Of a DNA stretch of 64,000 bases, positions 27,976-36,088 are shown in pieces; positions within the stretch are counted from its first letter, which is position 1, and every line of letters starts with the position of its first letter. Position numbers and translations under genes: made by a program. The notes beneath the pieces were generated by a model. It did no database searches. It was not told the origin of the DNA and saw nothing but the letters and a program-made list of their open reading frames with translations. Source of the DNA: Roseomonas alba (lineage in GTDB: Bacteria; Pseudomonadota; Alphaproteobacteria; Acetobacterales; Acetobacteraceae); contig NZ_JAHYBZ010000006.1 of assembly GCF_019430885.1 (NCBI RefSeq), positions 372,001 to 436,000 on the forward strand, given 5' to 3'.

Positions 27976-28000
27976 GGCAGGGCCAACTCTGGCCCTCGCC
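27976..28000 (+). terminator. hairpin after efp
   Basis: AGGGCCA-ACTC-TGGCCCT (27979-27996), extended by GGC/GCC with a one-base bulge, begins six bases after the efp stop. No T-run follows, so an intrinsic terminator is possible but not certain; repeat B2 follows directly. Confidence 0.4.
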
Positions 28001-28016
28001 TGCCGTGCTTCAGTAA

Positions 28017-28130
28017 TCGCGCGGGGTCCGGGGACCGCGGACGGTCCCGGGTGGGCTTGGGGTTCCCATGGCAGATGCCTGCATCTGCCGTGGGCGGGTC
28101 CGGTGCAAGGGGGCGGCGCCGCCTGCCCTG
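28017..28130. repeat. Palindromic repeat B, copy 2
   Basis: GGGGACCG-CGGA-CGGTCCC and GGCAGATGC-CT-GCATCTGCC hairpins are followed by a GGGCGGCGCCGCC block. It aligns with the reverse complement of 23998-24105, including GCGGGGTCCGGGG and CGGGCTTGG/GGGCTTGG. The first stem differs in sequence from copy 1 but keeps pairing. It lies between the convergent efp and membrane-protein genes. Confidence 0.8.
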
Positions 28131-28147
28131 TTGCCCCCCCCTGCCCG

Positions 28148-28606
28148 TCACGCCTCCATCTGCATCCACACCGCGCCCACCACCAGCACTCCTGCGACCG
28201 CCAGTTCCGCGCCCATGGCTATCATCCGTGCCGGGGTCCGCTGCCGTGCCATCGCGTGGGCGGCCGCGGCCAGGGCGTAGAGTACGGCGCCGCCGATGGC
28301 CGCGGGTGTCACCCAGCCCGGGAAGGCCAGGCTGCCGAGTCCGATCGTCCCCAGGGCCAGGTTGCGGAAGCCGATTTCGCGGGTGAGGCCACGGGCCTTG
28401 CGGTCGGTGACGCGGAAGATGGTTTCGGTGGTGTAGCGGGGGCGGAGCAGGTCGTTCAGGCCCGTCGCGGCCAGGCGGGCGCCGACGGCCCAGAAGGCGA
28501 ACCAGCCGGCCAGGGCCTCATCCAGCGGGGCGCCGTTCAGGGCGGCGGCCAGGGTGAAGGCGGCGGGCAGCACGATGGCCGTCACCACGCTGAGGGTGCT
28601 GTGCAT
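28148..28606 (-). CDS. four-helix membrane protein
   Basis: The 152-residue protein starts MHSTLSVVTAIVLPAAFTLA and has four hydrophobic stretches (about 5-22, 34-50, 85-125 as two helices, and 133-150). The conserved-looking motif REIGFRNLALGTIGLGSL resembles DUF6790/DoxX-like small membrane proteins, but I am not certain of the family. The start at 28606 avoids a 28-residue charged extension. It is divergent from suhB. Confidence 0.65.
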   Translation of the reverse strand: MHSTLSVVTAIVLPAAFTLAAALNGAPLDEALAGWFAFWAVGARLAATGLNDLLRPRYTTETIFRVTDRKARGLTREIGFRNLALGTIGLGSLAFPGWVTPAAIGGAVLYALAAAAHAMARQRTPARMIAMGAELAVAGVLVVGAVWMQMEA

Positions 28607-28750
28607 GCGTCGGGTGGTCCCGGTTCTGTTTCGCGCGATCGTATCGCCAGGGGATGGGTGGGCAAGCGCCCTCGCCTCCCGACCGCGCATCCGCTACGAC
28701 GCGGCCTCGCCGTCCCGTTCTTTGTTTCCTTCGCACAAGGTCATCCGAAC

Positions 28751-29596
28751 ATGCCGCCCGTGTCCCCGCGTTTGTCCCCTGCGATGCAGGTTGTCACTTC
28801 GGCCGTTCGCAAGGCCGGCAAGCGGCTGCTGCGGGATTTCGGGGAGGTCGAGCAGCTTCAGGTCAGCGTGAAGGGTCCGTCGGATTTCGTGTCCACGGCC
28901 GATCTGCGGGCCGAGCAGACCCTGAAGGAGGAGTTGTCCAAGGCGCGGCCGAACTTCGCCTTCCTGATGGAGGAGTCGGGCGCGTCGGGCGACGACAACT
29001 GGGAATGGCGGTGGGTGGTCGATCCGCTGGATGGGACGACGAACTTCCTGCACGGCATTCCGCACTGGGCGGTGTCGGTGGGGATCGAGAAGCGGATTTC
29101 CGCCGACAAGACCGAGATCGTGGCGGGGGTGATCTACAACCCGGCCTCGGACGAGCTGTTCTGGGCGGAGAAGGGGGTCGGGGCCTTCCTGAACGACCGG
29201 CGGCTGCGCGTGTCGGGGCGGAAGGACATGCGGGAGGCGGTGTTCGCCACGGGCATTCCCTTCGGTGCCGTGCCGAAGAAGGCGGAGTTCAGCTCCATCC
29301 TGCATCGGCTGATGCCGCAGGTGGCGGGCGTGCGGCGGTTCGGGGCGGCGGCGCTCGACCTCGCCTGGGTGGCGGCCGGCCGGTACGAGGGGTTCTGGGA
29401 GCTGAACCTGAAGCCCTGGGACATCGCGGCCGGGCTGGTGATGGTGAAGGAGGCCGGCGGCTTTGTGACCGACCCGGATGGGGGCGATCCCTATGCCGCG
29501 GGGAATGTGGTGGCGGGGAACCAGACGCTGCAGCCGAAGTTGCGGGAAGTGGTGGTCGAGGGGATCGCCGCGGTGAAGGCGCGCGTGGCGGGATGA
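28751..29596 (+). CDS. suhB: inositol monophosphatase family protein (SuhB-like)
   Basis: The 281-residue Mg-dependent phosphatase has the metal-site motifs MEESG (about 76-80), WVVDPLDGTTNFLHG (about 94-108) and the C-terminal WDIAAGLVMVKEAGG. It hydrolyses inositol or related sugar phosphates; bacterial SuhB also affects rRNA transcription and RNA processing. The ATG at 28751 gives MPPVSPRLSPAMQVV. The stop overlaps the next gene (ATGA), placing suhB at the head of an operon with an OmpA-like protein and a stator pair. Confidence 0.93.
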   Translation: MPPVSPRLSPAMQVVTSAVRKAGKRLLRDFGEVEQLQVSVKGPSDFVSTADLRAEQTLKEELSKARPNFAFLMEESGASGDDNWEWRWVVDPLDGTTNFLHGIPHWAVSVGIEKRISADKTEIVAGVIYNPASDELFWAEKGVGAFLNDRRLRVSGRKDMREAVFATGIPFGAVPKKAEFSSILHRLMPQVAGVRRFGAAALDLAWVAAGRYEGFWELNLKPWDIAAGLVMVKEAGGFVTDPDGGDPYAAGNVVAGNQTLQPKLREVVVEGIAAVKARVAG

Positions 29597-30129
29597 GGCG
29601 CCGGGCGCTGATCGTCGCACTGGTGCTGCCGGCCATGGCGGCGCGGGGGCAGGATGTGCCGGAGGGGGCGACGTTGCCTGATCCGGCGCCTGCGCCTCCG
29701 GCGCCGGCGGTGCTGGCGCCGCAGGGGGCGCCGATGGTGCCGCCCCCTGCCCCGCCCCCGCCGGGTGGGCTGCCGCCGGAGGTGGTGGCCGGGTCGGATG
29801 GCATCGTGCGGGTGAGGCTGCGCGGGGAACGGCTCGATCCGGCGGTGGAGAGTGTGCTGCGCGCGTTGGGGGCGCGGTTCGCGGCGCTGCCGGCGGGGCG
29901 GATCACGGTCGAGGCGCAGGTGTCGGGGCCGGCGGATGACGTGTCGCTGGCGCGACGGGCGTCGCTGGCGCGGGCGCAGGCGGTGAAGGCGGCGCTGGTG
30001 GCCGGGGGGCTGGACGCGACTCGGGTCGATCTGCGCCCGTTGGGGCGGTTGCCCGCGGGGGTGGATGCGGTGGACGTGGTGCCGCCCGGCGTGGCAAGCC
30101 CGAATGCGGAGGCACGGAGCGGCCGATGA
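29593..30129 (+). CDS. secreted OmpA-like C-terminal domain protein
   Basis: The 178-residue protein has a signal peptide (MRRRALIVALVLPAMAARGQ) and a Pro/Ala-rich linker (about 25-70). A compact C-terminal domain resembles OmpA/MotB peptidoglycan-binding folds (RITVEAQVSGPADDVSLARR, then SLARAQAVKAALVAGGLDA). The typical NxxL/Arg residues are only partly present, so binding to peptidoglycan is uncertain. It is coupled to suhB upstream and to the MotA-like gene downstream by ATGA overlaps, suggesting a shared envelope function. Confidence 0.75.
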   Translation: MRRRALIVALVLPAMAARGQDVPEGATLPDPAPAPPAPAVLAPQGAPMVPPPAPPPPGGLPPEVVAGSDGIVRVRLRGERLDPAVESVLRALGARFAALPAGRITVEAQVSGPADDVSLARRASLARAQAVKAALVAGGLDATRVDLRPLGRLPAGVDAVDVVPPGVASPNAEARSGR

Positions 30130-31262
30130 CGCAGCCGGTGGTCTATCTGTGGCGGATGCTGGGGTTCCTGCTGTGTGTGGTGCTGGTGACGGCGCTGCTC
30201 TACAGCCAGCTTCGCCATGCCTTCGAGGCGAACCCGGTGCTGAATGCCGTGATCGTCGCGGTGCTGCTGTTCGGCGTGGTGTGGAACCTGCGGCAGGTGC
30301 TGTCGCTGCGGGTGGAGGTCACTTGGCTGGAGGGCTTCCGGTCGGTGCGCGGGGCGGAGGAGCGGGTCCAGCCGCGGCTGCTGGCGCCGATGGCGTCGAT
30401 GCTGTCGGCGCGGCGGTCGGAACGGGTGTCGCTGTCGGCGATCGCGATGCGGTCGGTGATGGACGGGATCGTGTCGCGGCTCGACGAGACGCGTGAATTG
30501 TCGCGCTACATGACGGGGCTGCTGATCTTCCTGGGTCTGCTCGGGACGTTCTGGGGGCTGTTGCTGACCATCGCGTCGGTGGCGGATGTCATCGGCAACA
30601 TGTCGGTGGGCTCGGGCGACCTGAACCAGATGTTCAACCAGCTCAAGACCGGGCTGGCGCGGCCGCTGGAAGGCATGGGGACGGCGTTCTCGTCGTCGAT
30701 GCTGGGTCTCGCCGGGGCGCTGGTGCTGGGGTTCATGGACCTCACGGCCGGGCAGGCGCAGACGCGCTTCACCAATGAGCTGGAGGAATGGCTGGCGGGG
30801 CTGACGCGGCTGTCCTCGGGCGTGCTGGGGCAGGAAGGCGAAGGCGGCATCCCGGCCTATGTGAACGCGCTGCTGGAACAGACGGCGGAGAACCTCGAAG
30901 GGCTGCAGACGATCCTGCAGCGGGGGGAGGAAGGGCGCGCGCAGACCTCCCAGGCCATGATGACCATGACCGAGCGGCTGACCGTGCTGACCGAGCAGAT
31001 GCGCGCGAACAACCAGGTGATGGTGCGGGTCGCGGAAGGGCAATCGACGATCGCGAATGCGCTGGCGAAGATAGCCGACACGCGCGAAGGCAACGCCACT
31101 GAGGAAGCGACGCGCGGGCATATCCGCAACATCGAGATCCTGCTGTCGCGGCTGAACGAGGAAGTGGCGCAGGGGCGGAACCAGGCGACGTCCGAGATCC
31201 GCAACGAGATCAAGATCCTGACGCGGACCATCGCGGCGATCGCGGAGGAGCCGCCGCGGTGA
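30126..31262 (+). CDS. MotA/TolQ/ExbB-type stator protein (non-flagellar)
   Basis: The 378-residue inner-membrane protein has helices at about 12-26, 38-55, 130-152 and 186-206. The conserved MotA/TolQ core is YMTGLLIFLGLLGTFWGLL and GMGTAFSSSMLGLAGALV. A C-terminal cytoplasmic helical tail of about 150 residues (QTILQRGEEGRAQTSQAMM onward) is longer than in TolQ. It should form a proton-driven stator with the OmpA-domain protein at 31615. No flagellar genes are nearby. It starts with an ATGA overlap. Zorya ZorA is a distant alternative, but no ZorC/D/E is present. Confidence 0.85.
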   Translation: MTQPVVYLWRMLGFLLCVVLVTALLYSQLRHAFEANPVLNAVIVAVLLFGVVWNLRQVLSLRVEVTWLEGFRSVRGAEERVQPRLLAPMASMLSARRSERVSLSAIAMRSVMDGIVSRLDETRELSRYMTGLLIFLGLLGTFWGLLLTIASVADVIGNMSVGSGDLNQMFNQLKTGLARPLEGMGTAFSSSMLGLAGALVLGFMDLTAGQAQTRFTNELEEWLAGLTRLSSGVLGQEGEGGIPAYVNALLEQTAENLEGLQTILQRGEEGRAQTSQAMMTMTERLTVLTEQMRANNQVMVRVAEGQSTIANALAKIADTREGNATEEATRGHIRNIEILLSRLNEEVAQGRNQATSEIRNEIKILTRTIAAIAEEPPR

Positions 31263-31283
31263 GGGTGGCGGCGGTGTCGCCGA

Positions 31284-31601
31284 GGAGGGGCTTTGCCCCT
31301 CCCCGCCAAAGGCCACGGGGCCTTTGGAAACCGATACCTGGTGCCCTGCATCGGGGGCGGTCCGGCACTGGGGGGCGCGTTTCGCGCGCTGTTCGTGGGA
31401 AATCCGGGCGCTGGGCACCGCGTAGGCTCGCCCGTTTCGCCGCGCCCGCCGTGCCCAACACCAGGTATCGGTTTCCAAAGGCCCTGTGGCCTTTGGTGGG
31501 GTGGCTTGGAGGGGCAAAGCCCCTCCAACTCGACAGCGGCGTTGACGGGGCAGTCTTCGCCCCCCTCACCGATAGGGTCTGGGAGGGGCAAAACCCTTCC
31601 C
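31284..31601. repeat. Intergenic palindromic repeat A, copy 6, inside an operon
   Basis: The element has GGAGGGGC-TTT-GCCCCTCC, the CCAAAGGCC/GGCCTTTGG stem, its mirror CCAAAGGCC-CTGT-GGCCTTTGG, and GGAGGGGCAAAGCCCCTCC ending at 31526. An additional terminal arm (GGGAGGGGCAAAACCCTTCCC) lies at 31581-31601, 14 bases before the next start. It separates the two stator genes, which run in the same direction. Confidence 0.9.
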
Positions 31602-31614
31602 GGTCAGCCGCGTA

Positions 31615-33645
31615 GTGGCCGGCTCCCCCAACCGCCGCCGCAACGGTGGCGGCCTCGATGCCTGGCCGGGCTATGTGGATGCGCTGTCCACGCTGCTCAT
31701 GGTCATCATCTTCGTGCTGCTGGTCTTCGTGCTGGCGCAGGGCTTCCTGTCGGTGGCGCTGTCCACGCGCGACCGGGCGCTGGACCGGCTGAACCGGCAG
31801 GTCGCGGAACTGGCCGAGATGCTGGCGCTGGAGCGTGGCCAGGCAGAGGAACTGCGCAGCGGGCTGGCGCGGGCGACAGCGGAGCTCGCGACGGCGGCGG
31901 CGGCGCGGGACAATGCACTGCGGCAGTTCGGGACGTTGCGGGAGGAGCGGGACCGGATCGCGACTGAACGCGACACCGCGCGCAGCGAGCAGGAACGGCT
32001 GGCCGCGCGGCTGGCGGATCTGGGCATGGGCGCGCGCGGCACCGAGGAACGCGTGACGACGCTGGAACGGCAATTGGCCGAGGCGTTGGCGCGGGCCGAG
32101 GCAGTGGGCGGCGATGCAGCGCGGACCGCGCGCGATCTGACCGAAACGCGGCGCGGCCTGGCGCAGACCGAGGAGCAGCGCGCCGCGCTGGAACGCCAGG
32201 CGGCGCAGACGGCGGAGCAGCTTGCCGCGGCACGGCAGCAGCTTGAGGCGCTGCGGGTCGAGGCAGCACGGCTGAACCAGCAGGTGACCGCGGACCGGCA
32301 GACGATCCAGGCGCGGCTGGCGGACCTCGCGCAGTTGAACCAGCAGGTGCAGGCGCTGACGGCACTGCGCGAGGAACTGGAGCGGCAGGCGCAAGCGGCG
32401 CTGGCGCGGGCCGCCGAGGAGGAACGCAACCGCCACGCCGCCGAACAGGCCGCCGCACTCGCCGCCACCGAGATCAACGAGGCCCAGCGCCAGCGGGAGG
32501 CCGCGGAACGCCTGGCCGCCGCCGCCAATGCGCGCGCCGGCGCGTCGGAGGCGGAATCGCGGGCCGCCGCGCAGCGCGCCGCTGCGGCAGCAGAGGCCCA
32601 GCGCGCGGCGGAGGCTTCAGCGCGCGACGCGATCGCCCGGGCCGGCACATCAGACACCGCGGCGCGCGCGGCGGCAGAGCGCGCGACTGCGGCCGAGACC
32701 GCCCAACGCTCAGCCGAAGTCACCGCGCGGGACGCCGTGACCCGCGCCGCCGCGGCGGAACAGGCGCGCCAACGCGCCGAGGACATCGCCCGCCAGGCTG
32801 CCACCGTGCAGCAGGCCGCAGAGCAGGCCCGGGCCGAGGCCGAACGCCAGGCCGCCGCGCGCATCGCCGCCGCGGAGCGCGCCCGCGCCGAGGCCGAGGC
32901 CCTGCGCGCCGAAGCCCAGACCCAGCGTGACCAGGCCGTGGCCCAGAGTGGCGACGCCACCGCCCGCGCCGGCAGCGCCGAGGCGCGCGCCGCCGAGCAG
33001 ACCCGCATCGCCGACAGCGCCCGCGCGCAGGTCGCCCTGCTGACCCAACAGATCCAGGCGCTGCGCGCCGAGATCGCGCGGCTGGTCACGGCGTTGGACC
33101 TGGAGGAAGCCGCGGGGCGCGACCGGGAAGCGCAGATCAGCGTGCTGGGCCAGCGGCTGAACGCGGCGCTTGCCGCGCGGGTCGAGGAATTGCAGCGCTT
33201 CCGGTCGGACTTCTTTGGCCGCCTCCGCCAGGTGCTGGGCGAACGGCCCGAGGTGCGCATCGTCGGCGACCGCTTCGTCTTCCAGGGCGAGGTGCTGTTC
33301 GCCCCGGCCTCGGCCGAGTTGTCCGAGGCCGGGCGGACCCAGGTGCGCGACCTGGCGCGCGTGCTGCTGGAAGTCACACCCCGAATCCCGGCCGAGATCC
33401 CCTGGGTGGTGCGGGTGGACGGGCATGCGGACCGCACGCCAATCCGCAGCGCCCGCTTCGCGAGCAACTGGGAACTCGCCGCCGCGCGCGCCATCGCGGT
33501 GGCTCAGTTGCTGATCGCGGAGGGCCTGCCGGCCAACCGCGTGGCCGCGACGAGCTTCGGCGACACGCAGCCGATTGACGAAGGCGAAACATCGACCGCC
33601 TATGCACGCAATCGGCGCATCGAGGTGCGGTTGACCGACCGCTGA
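31615..33645 (+). CDS. MotB-like stator subunit with very long coiled coil and OmpA domain
   Basis: The 676-residue protein from the GTG at 31615 has one membrane helix (about 23-45), preceded by PGYVDALSTLL; Asp22 matches the proton-carrying Asp of MotB. Residues about 50-520 are a nearly continuous Ala/Arg/Glu/Gln-rich coiled coil. The C-terminal OmpA-like domain (about 545-676) has VLFAPASAELSEAG, VRVDGHADRTPI and the ARNRRIEVRL peptidoglycan-binding motif. It should pair with the MotA-like protein upstream. The coiled coil is several times longer than in flagellar MotB and could span the periplasm. Confidence 0.87.
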   Translation: MAGSPNRRRNGGGLDAWPGYVDALSTLLMVIIFVLLVFVLAQGFLSVALSTRDRALDRLNRQVAELAEMLALERGQAEELRSGLARATAELATAAAARDNALRQFGTLREERDRIATERDTARSEQERLAARLADLGMGARGTEERVTTLERQLAEALARAEAVGGDAARTARDLTETRRGLAQTEEQRAALERQAAQTAEQLAAARQQLEALRVEAARLNQQVTADRQTIQARLADLAQLNQQVQALTALREELERQAQAALARAAEEERNRHAAEQAAALAATEINEAQRQREAAERLAAAANARAGASEAESRAAAQRAAAAAEAQRAAEASARDAIARAGTSDTAARAAAERATAAETAQRSAEVTARDAVTRAAAAEQARQRAEDIARQAATVQQAAEQARAEAERQAAARIAAAERARAEAEALRAEAQTQRDQAVAQSGDATARAGSAEARAAEQTRIADSARAQVALLTQQIQALRAEIARLVTALDLEEAAGRDREAQISVLGQRLNAALAARVEELQRFRSDFFGRLRQVLGERPEVRIVGDRFVFQGEVLFAPASAELSEAGRTQVRDLARVLLEVTPRIPAEIPWVVRVDGHADRTPIRSARFASNWELAAARAIAVAQLLIAEGLPANRVAATSFGDTQPIDEGETSTAYARNRRIEVRLTDR

Positions 33646-33651
33646 ACGGCC

Positions 33652-34515
33652 ATGACCCAGACTGAGACCATCTTCGTCACGGCCCGCATCTGCATCGTGA
33701 CGCTGTGCCTGGTCACGGTGCTGGTCGTGTGGTGGCACGCGCGAACCGACGCGGATCGCGGGGAAAGGCCGAGGCTGCTGATGGGCCTCACCATAGGCCT
33801 GCTGCTGTCCGCAAGCCTTCTGACGCTCAACGATATCCATGCTGCACTCAGCCCGGGCGAACAGATGGCGACCTATGACGGCGCCTGGCTCTGGCTGCTG
33901 TACGACGCCGGCGTACCACTTCTCGTGATCCTGGCGCTGCGGCTGATGCGCCAGCGCAGTGCGGCGCTCACGGCACTGGAACGGGCCTCGGTGACCGACG
34001 CGCTGACGGAACTTGCAAACCGGCGCGGCTTCTCCACGGCGGCGGCCGCCGCGCTGCAGGCCTGCCAGCGGCGCGGCGAGACGGCCGCGATGGTGATGTT
34101 CGACCTGGACCGCTTCAAGAGCATCAATGACGGCCATGGTCACGCGGCTGGCGACGCCGTGCTGCGTGGGGCGGCCGCGGCCCTGCGGCGGCATGTGCGC
34201 GCCTCGGACATCGCGGGGCGGCTCGGCGGCGAGGAATTCGCGCTGCTGTGCCCCGGCATGACGACGGAGCAGGCGGCAGCTCTCGCCGAGCGCGTGCGCG
34301 ACGAGATCCGTCGGTCCGTGCCGCACCCGGCGGGCGACGGGGCGGTGGTCACGACTTCGGCCGGGGTCGCGGTGGTGGAACGGCCGCAGGCGGGATTCGA
34401 GGGCGCCCTGGTCGCTGCCGACCAGGCGCTCTACGCCGCGAAGAAAGCCGGGCGGGACCGCGTGGCGATCGCCGGGAGTCTCGAGGCGGCCGACGCAGCG
34501 ACGGCTGCGGCATGA
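33652..34515 (+). CDS. membrane diguanylate cyclase (GGDEF)
   Basis: The 287-residue protein has three hydrophobic segments in the first 100 residues (about 9-27, 43-60 and 78-97), then a GGDEF domain from about 118. The domain shows DALTELANRRGF, FDLDRFKSINDGHGHAAGD and the active-site GGEEF. An inhibitory RxxD site (RASD) sits five residues before it. It should make cyclic di-GMP and be product-inhibited. It starts six bases after the stator subunit stop, so it is probably co-transcribed and may link stator function to c-di-GMP. Confidence 0.9.
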   Translation: MTQTETIFVTARICIVTLCLVTVLVVWWHARTDADRGERPRLLMGLTIGLLLSASLLTLNDIHAALSPGEQMATYDGAWLWLLYDAGVPLLVILALRLMRQRSAALTALERASVTDALTELANRRGFSTAAAAALQACQRRGETAAMVMFDLDRFKSINDGHGHAAGDAVLRGAAAALRRHVRASDIAGRLGGEEFALLCPGMTTEQAAALAERVRDEIRRSVPHPAGDGAVVTTSAGVAVVERPQAGFEGALVAADQALYAAKKAGRDRVAIAGSLEAADAATAAA

Positions 34516-34558
34516 TCCGACGCCCGGAGGGGCACTCCCGGGCGCTGGTGATTACAGA

Positions 34559-34770
34559 TGGGCTCTGCTCTCTCCCCGCCAAAGGCCACAGGGTCTTTGG
34601 GAACCGCTACCTGGTACCGGGCACCAAGGGTCATGAAGGCGCAGCGCCAGGAGAATGCCAGAGTGCACTTCGACGTCCGGCACCACACGCCCTGCCCAGC
34701 GCCAAGTCATGGTTTCCAAAGGCCCTGTGGCCTTTGGTGGGGTGGGTCCGGGAGGGGCAAAGCCCCTTCC
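34559..34770. repeat. Intergenic palindromic repeat A, copy 7
   Basis: The left terminal arm is degraded (GGGCTCTGCTCTCTCC). The left inner hairpin CCAAAGGCC-ACAG-GGTCTTTGG carries one wobble-type change. The right inner hairpin CCAAAGGCC-CTGT-GGCCTTTGG and the right end GGGAGGGGCAAAGCCCCTTCC are good. It lies between the convergent diguanylate cyclase and GYD-domain genes. Confidence 0.85.
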
Positions 34771-34787
34771 GATATCCATCCGCCACC

Positions 34788-35081
34788 TCATCGCAACGAC
34801 GCGATGATCTGCCGCGCCGCTTCCTCGGGGAACGCCTTCACGGTCCGGGTCCGGACATTGCCCATGCGGCCCAGCATCAGGGAAAAGCGGGCCGAGACCG
34901 CGTCGTCGGGGGCTTCGTAGATGGCGATCATGTCGCACTCGCCCATGGTCATGTAGTAGCTGAGCATCTTGCCGCCCATCTCGGTGAGCATGCCCTTCGC
35001 CGCATCCAAGCGGCGCGGGGATTCCGCGATGGCGGAGATGCCCTGGTCGGTCCAGGACCCGAACATGATGTATGTGGTCAT
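34788..35081 (-). CDS. GYD-domain protein
   Basis: The 97-residue protein begins MTTYIMFGSWTDQG and contains the family pattern MGGKMLSYYMTMGECDMIAIYEAPDD (written here in part), typical of the small ferredoxin-like GYD superfamily. It is probably a soluble dimer; biochemical function is unknown for the family. The ATG at 35081 is preferred because AAAGGAG lies eight bases upstream; a GTG two codons earlier would sit on top of the ribosome binding site. Confidence 0.85.
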   Translation of the reverse strand: MTTYIMFGSWTDQGISAIAESPRRLDAAKGMLTEMGGKMLSYYMTMGECDMIAIYEAPDDAVSARFSLMLGRMGNVRTRTVKAFPEEAARQIIASLR

Positions 35082-35189
35082 CGGCACCGCTCCTTTCCGG
35101 CCTTGGTCAGGGGATGGAGAAATGTTGCCGACACGGAACCTACCACTGTCCGCGGGGAGATGCCTTGGTTTTCTCGATGGGCCGCCGCG

Positions 35190-35522
35190 TCAGATCAGCC
35201 GGGCCTCGAAGGGCGGCACCAAGTCGGGGGCTTCGAATTCCAGCACCCAGAGGTCGGGGTCGCGCTTCACCTGGCGATCGACATAGGCAGTGGCCGCGTC
35301 TTCCTCGACCGGGGCCGGACCGGTGCCGCGGACCCAGGCGGGGCGGCCTTCGGCGTCGCGGGCCTGGGCAAGGACGATACAGCCCTCCCTGCCCCGCAGC
35401 ACACAGAGGATGCCGCCTGAATCCGGGTCGCCCTTGCGCAGCACCGCTGCCGGGCGGCCGGCCATGTCCGACAGGCGGATCGCCATGGACACCCAGATGC
35501 CGGCCTTCACTTTCGCTTCCAT
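35190..35522 (-). CDS. DUF1491 family protein
   Basis: The 110-residue protein starts MEAKVKAGIWVSMAIRLSDM and runs through RKGDPDSGGILCVLRG to EDAATAYVDRQVKRDPDLWV and VLEFEAP. This is the DUF1491 pattern, conserved among alphaproteobacteria and of unknown function. The Asp-rich RDPDLWVLEFE end is the most conserved part. The start at 35522 is chosen to match the family; a longer frame overlaps the divergent small gene's leader. Confidence 0.8.
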   Translation of the reverse strand: MEAKVKAGIWVSMAIRLSDMAGRPAAVLRKGDPDSGGILCVLRGREGCIVLAQARDAEGRPAWVRGTGPAPVEEDAATAYVDRQVKRDPDLWVLEFEAPDLVPPFEARLI

Positions 35523-35606
35523 GGCGCCGACCCTGCCATGCACAGCCCCTTGCCGGAAGTCGCGGCGCGCGCCATTCACCCGGCGACGTATGTGGGACCC
35601 CCCGTC

Positions 35607-35819
35607 ATGAGCGATCGGAAGATGACCGAGGCGCAGCGCGCCTATGAGGCGAAGCGCGCCGCCAAGGCAGGCATGAGCCTGGAGAAGTGGCTGACCGAGA
35701 AGGAAAAGCGCGCCGCCGCCGAGGCGCGCGAGCAGGCCGTGGCCACGAAGCCCGCCGCCCCGGCGAAGAAGCCGGGCTTCTTTGGGCGGCTGTTGGAGAA
35801 GGCGCAGAAGCCGCTCTGA
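35607..35819 (+). CDS. small basic Lys/Ala-rich protein
   Basis: The 70-residue protein (MSDRKMTEAQRAYEAKRAAK) is helix-rich and strongly basic. A Pro/Ala/Lys linker and the end KKPGFFGRLLEKAQKPL may touch the membrane as an amphipathic helix. Similar short proteins are widespread in Acetobacteraceae genomes, but no function is known to me. It is divergent from the DUF1491 gene with 84 bases between starts, and repeat A8 follows. Confidence 0.65.
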   Translation: MSDRKMTEAQRAYEAKRAAKAGMSLEKWLTEKEKRAAAEAREQAVATKPAAPAKKPGFFGRLLEKAQKPL

Positions 35820-35835
35820 TATGGCTCAGGGGACC

Positions 35836-36071
35836 GAGAGGGGCTTTGCCCCTCTCGGGCTCACCCCACCAAAGGCCACAGGGCCTTTGGAAACCGATAC
35901 TTGGCGCCGGGCGCTGCTGTCAGGATGAATGCCGAAACCCGCCCTCGCGCACGAAACGCGCCGGGAGGGGAACGGGGTGCCCTCACTGCGCCATGCCAAG
36001 TGACGGTTTCCAAAGGGCCTGTGGCCGATGGGTCCCCAAGGCGGGGTGGTTTGGAGAGGCAGAGCCCCTCC
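35836..36071. repeat. Intergenic palindromic repeat A, copy 8
   Basis: GAGAGGGGC-TTT-GCCCCTCTC and CCAAAGGCC-ACAG-GGCCTTTGG form the left side. The right inner stem carries an insertion (CCAAAGG...CCCAAGG) and no longer pairs simply; the right end is GGAGAGGCAGAGCCCCTCC. It lies between the convergent small basic gene and cytochrome b561. Confidence 0.85.
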
Positions 36072-36088
36072 AACCTTCCGTCGCCCCT

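Noticed and set aside
30126..33645. Zorya-type defence (ZorA/ZorB)
   Set aside because: The pair has MotA/MotB features, but no ZorC, ZorD or ZorE gene lies nearby, the long coiled coil is in the MotB-like rather than the MotA-like protein, and the operon includes suhB and a diguanylate cyclase.
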